Below, one piece after another: positions 1 to 10,300 of a stretch of DNA of 19,631 bases (the stretch's first letter is position 1; each line of letters opens with the position of its first letter). The notes beneath the pieces were generated by a model, which saw only the letters and a list, made by a program, of their open reading frames with translations, ran no database searches and was not told where the DNA came from. Origin of the DNA: Clostridia bacterium (GTDB taxonomy: Bacteria > Bacillota > Clostridia > Oscillospirales > CAG-272); contig JAFTUB010000201.1 of the NCBI GenBank assembly GCA_017466495.1, positions 1-19,631 on the forward strand, given 5' to 3'. The position numbers and the translations under genes are program-made.

Positions 1-2889
1 ACCGTGGAGAATGAAGGCAAGCTGACCGCCATGGGTGCAACCGCTGTAAATATCATCAACGAAACCGGCTCCAGCTATTCCGTGAAGTCCGAGGAAACCG
101 ACGAGACGACCGGCCTGACCACCATGGTGCTGGTGAAGAAAACGGATGCATCCGCCAACTCCGTCGCATCCGTGACAACGGCGGGCGATGTGACCACCGA
201 CTACACCGACTTTGCCGAAGCCATCGCTGCGGCAAAGGCAAGCGAGGGCTCCACGCTGAAGCTGCTGGAGGATATCAGCACAAGCAAACCGGTTTACATA
301 AACAGCGGCGCCTTCACCATTGACCTGAACGGCAAGACTTGGACGCTCGTCAAAGAAGGACTGCATATCTATAGCACTGCCGATATCATCCTCACCGACT
401 CTTCCTCTAACGGCAACGGCAAGCTGCTCGGAAGCGAAAACTACTCGACACTCTATCTGTACGACAGTGCCAAGCTGGATATCCAGCGCGGCACGATGGA
501 GAGTAATTCGAATTTGACCGTGGATATGGCAGTTTTTGGCAATTCGACAGCCGAGTTGACCGTATCGGGCGGCAAGCTGCTTGCAAACGGTTTTAACAGT
601 ACCGCAATCTGCACACGCGGCGCGTTGGTCAAGGTGACCGGCGGCACGATTGTGAGTGACAATAATATTGCCTGCTACAAGGGCGTGATCGACCTGTCCG
701 GACACAGCAATCCCACGGGCATCACGATCTACAACGCCGTCTCCGACGGTCTCGCCGTTTCCGACGACACCATCCGTCTGCCCGAGGGCTATGCCCTGCT
801 GGACGGGGCCGGCCACGCGGTGACTACTCTTGTGAGGAGTGAAACCTACACCGTGGGCAAGGCACCTACCTTCTATTCGGTCGAGGTTTCGGCTGTGGAT
901 GCTGCCGACCGCTTCGAGCTGAAAGGCGCGTTCGTGCAGCTTCTGGAAGGACAGAGCAATGTTATCGCGGAATGGGAGTCCGGATGGGTGCCGCATACAA
1001 TCGAAGGTCTGAAGGCCGACGTGACATACACTCTGCGTGCCATCGTTGCGCCCAATGGATATATCCTTCCCACCGATACGACCTTCTCCATCAATACTGA
1101 CGGAACACTGGATAACTCCAGCGTCACAACCACAGATGAAAACGGCATTCTGCTCATCGAGTTTGTCAAGACCGCGGTCAAGGTTTCGGCTGTGGATCAG
1201 GCAAACGGCAAAGACCTTGCAGGCGCGGCCATGCAGATTTGTGATCCGGAAGGCAGCATCGTGGCAGAGTGGACTTCCACCGATATGCCCAAGGAGATCA
1301 TCGGCCTGTATACCGGCGTGCCCTACACCATTCTCCCCGCCGCTGCCCCCGAGGGATATACGATCCCCGACGCGGTGACCTTCTCCATCAATGAAATGGG
1401 CGATGTGATCACCTCCGGCGATACCGACGAAGACGATGCTCTGCTGATCAAGTTTGCGCAGACCGTGGTCAGAGTCAAGGCTGTCGATGCCGAAGGCGCG
1501 GCCGTCGAAGGCGCAACGGTGCAGATTCTGAATGCACAGGGCAGTGCTGTGGCAGAATGGAATTCCGCGGCAGATATGGAATCTACCGAGGATACCGATG
1601 AATCCGTTTGGGAAGTCCTCGGGCTGAAGGCCGGTGAGGAGTATACCCTGCGGGTGGCCGTCACGCCCAACGGATATGAGACACCGGGCAGTATGCCGTT
1701 CTTCCTCGAGAAGTACGGCGATGTGGTCTACGCTGACGTGGCTGTCACAGACAATGTTCTGATGGTCGAGTTTGCAAAGGCTGTGCCCAAGACCTACACG
1801 GTCATCCTTGTCACCAACGGAGGCATCATCCGCGACGGAGACGTTACCGAGTACACCTACGGCGTTGGAGCCAAGCTGCCCACCAATGTTACAAGAAGCG
1901 GCTTCTACTTCGGTGGCTGGTATGACAACGAGGGTTGCAGAGGAACGGCAGTTACCGAGATAACCGCTGCCGATATTGGCAACAAGACCTTCTATGCAAA
2001 GTGGAATTTCATCTACTTCCCGATCGTTCCGTCCAATCCCACTTATCCTCCTGTTGTGAATGGCGGCGACAACGGTGATGTAGTTGTAACCCCCAAGAAT
2101 CCCGAAAAGGGCGATACCGTGACCATCATTCCCGATCCCGATGCAGGCTACGAAGTAGACGAAGTGATTGTCACCGACAAGAACGGCAATCCCATGACTG
2201 TTGTTGATAACGGCGACGGCACTTACAGCTTCAAGCAGCCCCGCGGCAAGGTCAAAATCGAAGTAACCTTCAAGGAAATCACCAAGGTTTGCCCGCGCGA
2301 CTGGACTTGCCCGATGTACGGCTACACCGATCTGGGTAGAAGTCTGTGGTATCACGATGGTATCCACTACTGCATTGAACATGGTCTGATGCAGGGTGTC
2401 GGTAACAATCAGTTTGATCCGGACAGCACTACTACCCGCGCCATGATCGTCACGATCCTGTGGCGTCTGGAAGGCAGCCCCATTGTGAACTACGCAATGG
2501 ACTTCGAGGATGTTGCAGCCGATCAGTGGCACACCGAAGCCATCCGCTGGGCGGCAAGCGAGAAGATCGTGGAAGGCTACGGCAACGGCAAGTTCGGTAC
2601 GAACGATGCCATCACCCGTGAGCAAATGGTGACCATCATGTTCCGCTATGCCAAGCACAAGGGCTACGATGTATCCGTTGGCGAGAACACCAACATTCTC
2701 TCCTATGACGATGCCTTTGATGTAGCTGAGTGGGCAATCCCTGCGATGCAGTGGGCTTGCGGCTCCGGCATGATCCAGGGCATTGCAGACGGCAATATGA
2801 TGAACCTTGCACCGCAGGGCAACGCAACGAGAGCACAGGCAGCAGCTATCCTGCAGCGTTTCTGTGAGAACGCAACGAACAAAGACTAA
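1..2889 (+). CDS. SLH-domain cell-surface protein with Cna-B-like and InlB-like repeats (5' partial)
   Basis: The frame is open from the first base, so the N-terminus and any signal peptide lie outside the window; the GTG at 4 is not a credible start. Numbering from that GTG, residues about 65-265 are short beta-strand repeats (for example DLNGKTWTL and VTGGTIVSDN) suggesting a right-handed beta-helix. Three Cna-B/prealbumin-like repeats follow, at about 293-390, 392-490 and 490-595, each opening V.V.AVD and containing APNGY or a variant. An InlB B-repeat (about 598-668, ending FYAKW) and a second divergent InlB-like repeat (about 672-758) come next. Three SLH domains (about 768-955) with DxxxWxxxAIxW and TRAxxxxIL motifs form the C-terminus. 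SLH domains normally bind pyruvylated wall polymers, so this is a wall-attached adhesin-like protein. There is no LPXTG motif. The ligand is unknown. Confidence 0.9.
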   Translation, partial: TVENEGKLTAMGATAVNIINETGSSYSVKSEETDETTGLTTMVLVKKTDASANSVASVTTAGDVTTDYTDFAEAIAAAKASEGSTLKLLEDISTSKPVYINSGAFTIDLNGKTWTLVKEGLHIYSTADIILTDSSSNGNGKLLGSENYSTLYLYDSAKLDIQRGTMESNSNLTVDMAVFGNSTAELTVSGGKLLANGFNSTAICTRGALVKVTGGTIVSDNNIACYKGVIDLSGHSNPTGITIYNAVSDGLAVSDDTIRLPEGYALLDGAGHAVTTLVRSETYTVGKAPTFYSVEVSAVDAADRFELKGAFVQLLEGQSNVIAEWESGWVPHTIEGLKADVTYTLRAIVAPNGYILPTDTTFSINTDGTLDNSSVTTTDENGILLIEFVKTAVKVSAVDQANGKDLAGAAMQICDPEGSIVAEWTSTDMPKEIIGLYTGVPYTILPAAAPEGYTIPDAVTFSINEMGDVITSGDTDEDDALLIKFAQTVVRVKAVDAEGAAVEGATVQILNAQGSAVAEWNSAADMESTEDTDESVWEVLGLKAGEEYTLRVAVTPNGYETPGSMPFFLEKYGDVVYADVAVTDNVLMVEFAKAVPKTYTVILVTNGGIIRDGDVTEYTYGVGAKLPTNVTRSGFYFGGWYDNEGCRGTAVTEITAADIGNKTFYAKWNFIYFPIVPSNPTYPPVVNGGDNGDVVVTPKNPEKGDTVTIIPDPDAGYEVDEVIVTDKNGNPMTVVDNGDGTYSFKQPRGKVKIEVTFKEITKVCPRDWTCPMYGYTDLGRSLWYHDGIHYCIEHGLMQGVGNNQFDPDSTTTRAMIVTILWRLEGSPIVNYAMDFEDVAADQWHTEAIRWAASEKIVEGYGNGKFGTNDAITREQMVTIMFRYAKHKGYDVSVGENTNILSYDDAFDVAEWAIPAMQWACGSGMIQGIADGNMMNLAPQGNATRAQAAAILQRFCENATNKD

Positions 2890-2903
2890 CGCATCATTTC
2901 CAA

Positions 2904-2939
2904 AAAGGCACAGACGGAGAAAAATCCGTCTGTGCCTTT
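2904..2939 (+). terminator. Intrinsic terminator after the SLH protein gene
   Basis: A perfect 15-bp stem (2904-2918 with 2925-2939) with loop GAAAAA starts 15 bases after the stop codon. The stem itself ends in TTT and only a short T stretch follows, so termination on the plus strand relies mainly on the stem. Confidence 0.8.
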
Positions 2940-3015
2940 CCTCGTAAATATCCGTAAGCGCCGGAACGGTGCGCAGCCAATCTCTCTGAAATTGTTAAAG
3001 GGTTTGGGCGTTGCC

Positions 3016-3237
3016 ATGAGAAAGAGAATACGGGAACTTCGTGAGGCTGTTGGCTTGTCGCAGAACAAGCTCGGCAAGCTTGCGGAAATACAGCAGGCAA
3101 GTATCAATCGCTATGAACACGGACAGGCTGTTCCGTCGCCAAAAGCGCTCCTGTGGTATGCGGAACACTTCGATGTTTCGCTGAATGATCTTTTCGGCAA
3201 AACAGACAGTCCGCACGGTGTTCGGTATCCGTATTAA
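3016..3237 (+). CDS. Small XRE-family helix-turn-helix regulator, 73 aa
   Basis: The protein is essentially one Cro/C1-type HTH domain (residues about 3-60). It has the usual order: helix 1 IRELREAVGLSQ, recognition segment QQASINRYEHG, then P.PKALLWYAEHFDVSLNDLFG. The ATG at 3016 starts directly at helix 1 as in most single-domain XRE proteins. An upstream in-frame GTG at 2932 would put 28 unrelated residues, partly inside the terminator stem, in front of it. The ribosome binding site is weak (AAAGGG, about 13 bases upstream). Such small XRE proteins often control mobile elements or toxin-antitoxin pairs. It lies about 170 bases before repeated island DNA and may be a remnant of an older element; no partner gene is visible. 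Confidence 0.75.
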   Translation: MRKRIRELREAVGLSQNKLGKLAEIQQASINRYEHGQAVPSPKALLWYAEHFDVSLNDLFGKTDSPHGVRYPY

Positions 3238-3402
3238 ATGGGTATGTTCGTTGATCAAATTAGGCTCCTTAAGCAAAAGCGATTCTTAGTGAGGAAATAG
3301 GTGAATATATTTTACAATATTTTGAGTAAAAGATCAAGCATATTAGAACAGGTGGTGCCACCGTTGATATGTTTGTCAGGCTTTCTGCGCCCAACCGCCC
3401 AC
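3238..3402. other. Intergenic stretch without a supported gene
   Basis: Immediately after the XRE stop codon, in the same frame, an ATG opens a 20-codon frame (3238-3300) whose start (MFVDQIRLLKQKR) resembles helix 1 of an XRE domain but stops at once; it may be a gene fragment. The rest is AT-rich with one short GGTGG/CCACC hairpin near 3351-3362. Nothing else is recognisable. Confidence 0.4.
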
Positions 3403-3452
3403 CCGACCGCCCATCACCCATCCAATTCCCCGAACCGACCAAAAACCGGCCA

Positions 3453-3483
3453 AATAGATCGGTCTAAACGGGAATAGATCGGT
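3453..3483. promoter_or_regulatory. Paired AATAGATCGGT motifs, possible integrase arm sites
   Basis: Two exact copies (3453-3463 and 3473-3483) sit one 20-base period apart, separated by CTAAACGGG. The second also occurs exactly at 11542-11552, and the first recurs with two changes at 11522-11532. Short, regularly spaced direct repeats next to an att core are typical of tyrosine-integrase or excisionase binding arms. The role is inferred from position only. Confidence 0.45.
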
Positions 3484-3520
3484 ATAGACGCAAACCTCAT
3501 TCCCGGCAAAAACAAAGAAA

Positions 3521-3553
3521 AAAGCCTTGAAAACATCACGTTTTCAAGGCTTT
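3521..3553 (-). terminator. Terminator hairpin downstream of the tRNA-fMet fragment (minus strand)
   Basis: A 14-bp perfect stem (3521-3534 with 3540-3553) with loop ATCAC is followed on the minus strand by a run of T. It sits just beyond the CCA end of the tRNA copy, so it would have terminated a tRNA transcript. A decayed version of the same hairpin lies near 11589-11620. Confidence 0.75.
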
Positions 3554-3555
3554 CT

Positions 3556-3602
3556 TTGGTTGCGGGGGTGGGATTTGAACCTCACGACCTCCGGGTTATG
3601 AG
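3556..3602 (-). repeat. Left attachment site: duplicated 3' half of tRNA-fMet
   Basis: These 47 bases are identical to 13025-13071 and comprise the initiator tRNA from its anticodon loop through the T arm and acceptor 3' strand to the encoded CCA. The 5' half of the tRNA is missing, so this is not a functional tRNA. An exact tRNA 3'-half duplication is the standard scar of integration by a tyrosine recombinase. Identity ends at the anticodon loop, a common crossover region. Confidence 0.9.
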
Positions 3603-3811
3603 GGCTTCTCGCAAAACTCGGGCTGCCATCCATCGCCTCGGCAGGACGGGTGTGTGATGCGAAAAACCGACCAAAAAACCGACCGTTGCCGTCGAAAGCA
3701 ACCACGCTAATTTTAACTCTACGCCCGTTTGAGCAGAATGGTGCTTGGTAATGTTGCCCCAAATATCGCTAAACGGGTCATTTTGGATTTGCCCATAATC
3801 ATTTCCAATAC
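3603..3811. other. Island left end, non-coding, with repeated motifs
   Basis: No gene is supported here. The stretch carries two back-to-back ACCGACC motifs (3666-3672, 3678-3684) resembling the ACCGACCAAAAACCG motif on the other side of the att core. It also has CTAAACGGG at 3769-3777 (also at 3464-3472) and an inverted CCCGTTT at 3724-3730. These look like protein-binding sites for recombination. Confidence 0.45.
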
Positions 3812-3840
3812 TTGAAAAACCTTTGGGATAGTGGTATAAT
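3812..3840 (+). promoter_or_regulatory. Sigma-A promoter of the metalloprotease cluster
   Basis: TTGAAA (3812-3817), a 17-base spacer and a perfect TATAAT (3835-3840) lie about 50 bases before the former start codon of the first protease gene. No equally clear promoter precedes the second gene, so both may be read from here. Confidence 0.8.
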
Positions 3841-3891
3841 GGAAACAGAGAAATTTCTTACATCTTATCTTTGAGAAAGAGGCGAAGAATT

Positions 3892-6800
3892 ATAAAGACG
3901 GTTTCGAAACAGATCGCCCTCGTCGTTGTGCTTATTCTTATGACATGGGTCTTTTCTGTGGGTGTTTCTGCCCAAGAAATTGACGTTGGTATTCCGGTGG
4001 AGGAATATCCCGAACTGTTTATGGGGCGCACGATGCCCACCCACGGGGAAGGGAAGATCGCGGTATTCCTGATCCAGTTCCCCGACCACAAAAATGACAA
4101 ACCCGATGCTACGACGGAATACTATAATCAGCTCTATTTTTCTGCCGAGCCGCTGGACGGCACCAAGGCCGACAATCCCTGGTACGGCTCGGTTTCGACC
4201 TTTTACCGAGATCAATCCTATGGCAAACTGAATCTCTCCGGCCGGGTGTTTGATTGGTACACCGCCATGCATGAACGTGACTAATACAGTGACGATCAAA
4301 AGAAAAAAGAGCTTGTTCTGGAGGCTGTGGCCTACTATGAGGCCAAGGGTGTGGACTTCGGCCAATTTGACGGTGACAAAAACGGCGAGCTTGATGCGGT
4401 GATCTACCACTTTGCGGGGCCTGCCGATGGATATCAGGAGGACCCCTGGTATGACGGCTTTGCATTGTCCGACCATGTGGGAAAGACAGGTGGCGGAAAG
4501 GAAATCAATTCCTTTATTCAGCTGGATAGCTCAGTCAACCGCTCGGAGCGCAATTCCGAGCGCCTGCGCAGAACCGTTTGCCATGAGCTGCTGCATACCC
4601 TGGGGATGCATGATCTGTACGGGTTGGCTTGGCCCGGTCTGGCACCGCTGGAAGACCTGATGTGTGAGGAAGATCCTTTGATCAACCCCTATTATAAAAT
4701 TCTCCTGGGCTGGACAAATAAGGTCACATTGGTGACTGCAGATGCTGCAGACATTCAGCTGAGTCTCTGGGCCGAGAGTGGGGAAACCATCCTGGTCACG
4801 GATCGGTACAACGGTATTTTTGATGAGTTTTACCTGATTGCCTATACAGAGAAAGAGCATGCAAATGTTGAAAATAAAATTAGAATCTGGCACGTGGATG
4901 CTCGCTTGAATGCAGACAAAACAGGCTTCCTGTATAACAATCTGTACTACTCCCCCAAGCCTGAGCAGGGGGATGCACACGGAAAAACATGGGATTATTC
5001 TCCCTATCTCTTTATGGAAGAGATATCGGCGATCCCGCAGTACGACAACGTGCTCAACCGAGGGAGCAGCTACCTGTATTTCCGGGAAGGCACTTCCCTG
5101 GGACCGAACAGTATTCCCAATACCGACACCCATGACGGAAGGTACACCGGCATCAAGATCGATAATTTCAAGCGTTTTGATTCCTATGCCACCATGGATA
5201 TTACGTTGGGTAACAAAGATACGGAGGCCCCGGTGCTCTCGGATGAGTTAACCTCGGTCGGTTTTGCCGTCGAGAATTTTCTGATTTTCAACGAACATAT
5301 TTATCCGGCGGAGAATTGGGACAAGATTCGGGTCACTACCCACGACGGCCAACCGATTTTCGCAAAAATCACCCGCAGCCACTATCTCGTGCAGGAGATT
5401 GCTGTCATCATCGACGGAGATATCCCGCAGACGGGATACCTGATTTCTTTTCCCGAAGGCTGTGTGCGTGACTCTTCGGGCAACAGAAACAAGGCAATGA
5501 CCGTTCCCGTCATGCCGGAGGGGTACCTTTTGGAACAGACCAAGACCTTCGTCCCCGGGTATTATCCGAACCGGGAGAGAAGGTGGGAGATGGATGCATA
5601 CAGTTTTTCTTGTGATGATGATAGCATTTTGGTCACTACGCTCGGTGATGGCGCCAATGTGTCTGCTTTCGTAGAATTTCTGAAATTGAATGCGAATGGA
5701 GATGTGATCGTCCACAATTTTATTCCCACATCCTATGAGGGTAACTATCGTCTGCAGGGCGTTTTTCAGGCCAATGACGGAAGCCTTGTTCTTCGCCTGT
5801 ATGAAAACAACCGGAAAATGACCGCGTTTGTTTGCGTTGACAAAAACGGCGTGCTTCGATGGCAAACAACTGTGGAGATGGTTGGGACTCCTGCCGGGAT
5901 AGCCTATCAAAACGGAATTCTCTTTGGAAATAATCGGTTTATTGATATAGAAACCGGAGAGGTTACCGTGAAGGGGGAGGGCGGATTAGGGCAAGCCTTT
6001 TGCTATGACGGCAGCCGCTTTGTGGGCTTGAATTGGACAACGTCTGGGCAAATCAAGATTGTTGATGCCGATACTTTTAGCCTCCACCCCCCACACACCA
6101 TCAATGTCGATGGGGTGTATAACGGTTTCTGTACGGACATGGTATATAATGGAAACGGCACCTATACCGCTTTGATCAATGCGATGAACAGCCAGGGTGT
6201 AGTCGGGTATCTGGTGATCACCTTCGATTCTTCCTTCCGCGTCACAAAACAAGTGTTTCTTAATGTTTCCGAACTGAAATTTGTGCCCAATGACGGTTTT
6301 TTGGCTTCTTTTTGTACGGTGAGCGGAAACCATTCAAACTCAAGCTATCATATCACCCGCATGAATAAGAATCTGAATCTCATGTGGGAAACCGATATCG
6401 AAACACTTAAGGTTTGCTTTTTCGTCACCGCCGCCAACGAGATCGTGGCTTTTTCCTCTTACCATAGCCCCAAGCGGGAAGCGTATCTCCTCAAGTATGG
6501 CTCGGAGGATGAGTTTGAGATCATTAGTCATACCATGACGCATCACGCCGCGCAGACCGCCACCTGTCTTGCCGAGGGGCAGATTGAATATTGGACCTGC
6601 TCCGATTGCGGCGGGTACTTTGCCGATGCGGACGGGAAAACGGCCATCTCTGCTGCGTCGGTGATCCTGCCCAAGGCGGCACACAGCGCAGTGGCCTATG
6701 CTGACGCTGCCCCCACCTGCACATCGAACGGCTCCACCGGCGGAACCTATTGCAAAACCTGCACCTGGGAGCTGACGCCGAAAACGGTTGTCCCGGCCAC

Positions 6801-7245
6801 AGGGCACAGGGTTGTGGAGGATGCGGCAGTTGCGCCTACCTATGAGCGCGAGGGCCTCACGGCAGGCGCCCATTGCGGCATCTGCGGTGCGGTGATTACC
6901 GCTCAGCAGTCCATCCCGAGGCTGGAACCCGAAACTACCGCCGCACCCGCAACAACCGAGGAACCCGCAACAACCGAGGAACCCGCTACAACAGAGGCAC
7001 CTGCTACAATAGAGGTACCCGCTGTGACAGAAGCGCCTGCTACCACCGAAGTGCCTGCGGTCACAGAAACGCCTGTGACCACCGAAATACCGGCCACCAC
7101 CGAAGCTCCCCTCACGCAGGTTCCGGAACAGACTACCGGGGAAAATAATCACGCCGCTTCGACATTCGGGTGGGTTCTGCCCGTTGCGGTGATTGCCATT
7201 GGTGTATTGATTTTGGCTGTAATCTTTCTCAAGAAGAGACGGTGA
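3892..7245 (+). pseudogene. M6-type secreted metalloprotease, broken first copy
   Basis: This is a full-length homologue of the next gene but carries two disabling changes. Aligned with it, the start codon is ATA (3892-3894) instead of ATG, downstream of a well-placed AAGAGGCGAAG. A TAA at 4282-4284 replaces a Tyr codon (HERD-stop-YSDD against HERAYYNDD). Reading resumes in the same frame and stays open to 7245. All family features survive: a hydrophobic signal segment, the calcium-type loop FDGDKNGELDAVIYH, the zinc motif HELLHTLGMHD (His codon at 4582), an Ig-like domain, three CxxC-containing repeats, a Thr/Pro/Glu-rich stalk and a C-terminal membrane helix ending KKRR. A TTG at 3871 keeps the frame but has no ribosome binding site. 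A GTG at 4327 would give an active-site fragment lacking a signal peptide. Good preservation suggests recent inactivation. Confidence 0.85.
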
Positions 7246-7306
7246 GAAAACGTAATCAATATTGTGGAATCACATATATTTTTATCTTCAAGGAAAGGCA
7301 AGAAAT

Positions 7307-10300
7307 ATGAAGACACTTTCAAGACGCATTCTGCTTTCGCTGATCCCGGTTTTCCTGGCGGTTGCCTTTTGCCTGGGTATCTCAGCCAAGGAACTTGATG
7401 TGGGCATTCCGGTGGAGGAGTATCCCGGACTGTTTATGGGGCAGACCATGCCCACCCATGGTGAGGGTAAGATCGCGGTGTTCTTGATCCAGTTCCCCGA
7501 CTATCGGAATGACAATCCCGATGCTACGGCGGAGTACTATAACCAGCTTTATTTCTCTGCCGAGCCGCTGGACGGCACCAAGGCCGACAATCCCTGGTAC
7601 GGCTCGGTGGCCACATTCTACCGCGAGCAGTCTTACGGCAAGCTGAATCTGTCCGGGCAGGTGTTCGATTGGTACACTGCCAAGCATGAGCGGGCGTACT
7701 ATAACGACGATCAAAAGAAGAAAGAACTTGTTTTGGAAGCTGTAGCCTACTACGAGGCTAAAGGCGTAGATTTCGGCCGATTTGACGGCGATGGAAACGG
7801 CGAGTTGGATGCTGTGATCTACCATTTTGCCGGTCCTGCTGATGAAAGGCTGGAGGAGCCTTGGTATGACGGCTTGAAGCGTACCACCTATGTGGGAAAG
7901 ACGGGAACCGGTCAGAAGATCAATTCCTTTATCCAACTTGGCACACTTGTCGATAGGGCGACAAAGAATTCGGAAAACATGCGCAGAATCGCCTGCCACG
8001 AGCTGCTGCATACGCTTGGGATGTATGACCTGTACGGTACGGGCTGGTATCCGACTTTAGCTCCGGCCGAGGATCTCATGTGCAACAATACCTTTACCAT
8101 CAATCCCTATTATAAGATCCTTTTGGGCTGGACAAATAAGGTTACCCTGGTGACCTCGGACACGCTGGATATTCAGTTGAATGTTTGGGAAACGAGCGGG
8201 GAGACCATTCTGGTTACCGATCAGTATAACGGGATCTTTGATGAGTTTTATTTGATTGCCTATGCCAGGGATCAGGCTTTTGGAAAGACGCAGATCAGGA
8301 TCTGGCATGTAGATGCCCGACTGAATGCAGACAAAACAGCGTTCCTGTATGACAACCTGACCTATTCTCCCAAGCCCGGACAGGAAAGTCCACACGTTAC
8401 CGTACGGGAATTTTCTGAGCAGCTGTTTATCGAAGAGGTTTCTGCCATCCCGTACTCAGACCATGTGCTTAACTGGACCAACAGTTTGTATTTCCGGGAA
8501 GGGAGTTCCCTCGGCCCGGGCAGCATTCCCAGCACCGATACCCATGACGGAAAATACACCGGCATCAAAATTGACGATTTCAAGGGATTTGGTACCCATG
8601 CCACCATGGATATTACCTTCGGCAACCAGGATACCGCCGCACCGGAGATATCAGACAAACAGTCTGTGATCGGCTTCAAGGCCGAGAACAAATTGATCTT
8701 CAACGAATATATCTATCCGTCAGCCAACTGGGACAAGATTCAGATCACGACGCTGACCGGCGAGACGATTCCCGCACGGATCACCCACGGTTACTATGCG
8801 CGGTATGAGATCGAGATCATCATTGAAGGTGAGATCCCAAAAGAAGGTTATCAGATCGTCCTTCCCGAGGACTGCGTGCGTGACTCCTCTGGCAACCGAA
8901 ACAAGGCTGCGACTATTCCTGTCACAACGAATGGGAAAATTTTTGAACAGTCCAGTGTACTGATTCCCTGGTATTACCCGGACAAGACGAGATTCTGGGA
9001 GCAGCCGATTCACAGCTTCTCCTATGGAAACGAAAATATCCTTATCACCGTTACCGGTGAAGGGGATAACATGGGTGCTTTCATTGAATTCATCAAGGTG
9101 GGCGCGGATGGGGAAATGACTACCCATAAGTTTATCCGCAATCCCTATGAGGGGAGATGCGAACTGTACAGAGTATACCGGGCCAATGACGGAAGCTGTA
9201 TTCTCCGTTTCCGTGATCTGAGCGATATGAACACCATCCTTATCTGCGTGGATCCCAACGGTGAGCTGCGCTGGCATAAGAGATCAAAGGAAAGAATGGA
9301 GTTTGGGCACTTGACCGATGCTGTCGTTGCCTATGAGAACGGTATCCTCTTCTGCGGTCAGTGGCGTACGTTTATTGACGCACAGACCGGAGAGATCACC
9401 GATACGAATGTTCGCGGAAAGAATCTGATCACGGCTTGTTATAACGGCACGGATGTGATCGGTATCTCCGCTACCATTCCCATATCAATCTTGGTGATGG
9501 ATCCTGTTACCTTGCGTGTCAAAGAGACGCATGGTTTTGATGTTCAATGGAATTCCGGTTACTATCAGATCAAAATGGTGTACAACAGCAACGGTACCTA
9601 TACCTTTGTCGTATTTGGCAGACAATCGGCGGGAATCACCGCAGCAATTTTGGACTCTTCCTTCCGCGTCGTGAAACAGACGGTATTTGACGGTGTCGCC
9701 GACGATAGCAATGCCCTTTCTCGTCAATTCTCACTCAATTTGTATCCTGATGACGGTTTTGTTGCGGTCGTTTGCACCGCGGTGGGAAACCATTCGAACG
9801 GAAGCTATCATGTTTTCCGTGCGAGCAGAAGCCTGGATCTCATGTGGGAGACCGACATCGAAACAAATTATACAGGCTTCTTTGTTACGGCATCCAATGA
9901 GATTTGTGCTTTCTCCTCCGACTGGTCCCCCAAGCGTCTGGCGTATCTGCAGAAATACGGTTCGGAGGACGCATTCGAAGTCATCAGCCACACCATGACC
10001 CACCGCGCCGCCCGTGCCGCCACCTGTATCGCAGAGGGGCAGATTGAGCATTGGTTCTGCTCCGATTGCGGAGGATATTTTGTCGATGCAGATGGTAAGA
10101 ACGCAACGACGGCATCTGCGGTGATCCTGCCCAAGGCTGCCCATGTGCCGGCCCCCTATGCCGATGTTGCCCCCACCTGTACGGCCAACGGTTCCACCGG
10201 CGGAACCTACTGCAAAACCTGCACCTGGGAGCTGACCCTCAAAACGGTCATACCTGCCACAGGACACACCGCGGTTGAGGATCCGGCGGTTGCCCCTACC

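Larger units (their letters stand above)
3403..3560. repeat. 158-bp att-flanking direct repeat, left copy
   Basis: This stretch recurs in the same orientation at 11471-11628, about 8068 bases further on, and is near-identical over most of its length. It contains the motif ACCGACCAAAAACCG, two copies of AATAGATCGGT spaced 20 bases apart (3453, 3473) and the tRNA-proximal terminator hairpin. Similarity stops at the TTGGT where tRNA sequence begins in this copy. It is probably element-derived flank next to the recombination core. Confidence 0.8.

Noticed and set aside
3544..3762. Minus-strand open frame of 72 codons across the left att site
   Set aside because: It crosses the tRNA fragment and recombination motifs, lacks a ribosome binding site and is a by-product of the repeated ACCGACC motifs.
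3871..3891. TTG at 3871 as the true start of the first metalloprotease gene
   Set aside because: No ribosome binding site precedes it, and it would place the AAGAGGCGAAG sequence, aligned with the site of the second copy, inside the coding region. The in-frame TAA at 4282 would stop it anyway.
6940..7125. Thr/Pro/Glu repeat coding region as a CRISPR or phase-variable repeat
   Set aside because: The repeats are short, degenerate codon-level copies (ACNACNGAR-type) in frame, giving a protein stalk; there are no spacers and no frame-changing unit length.
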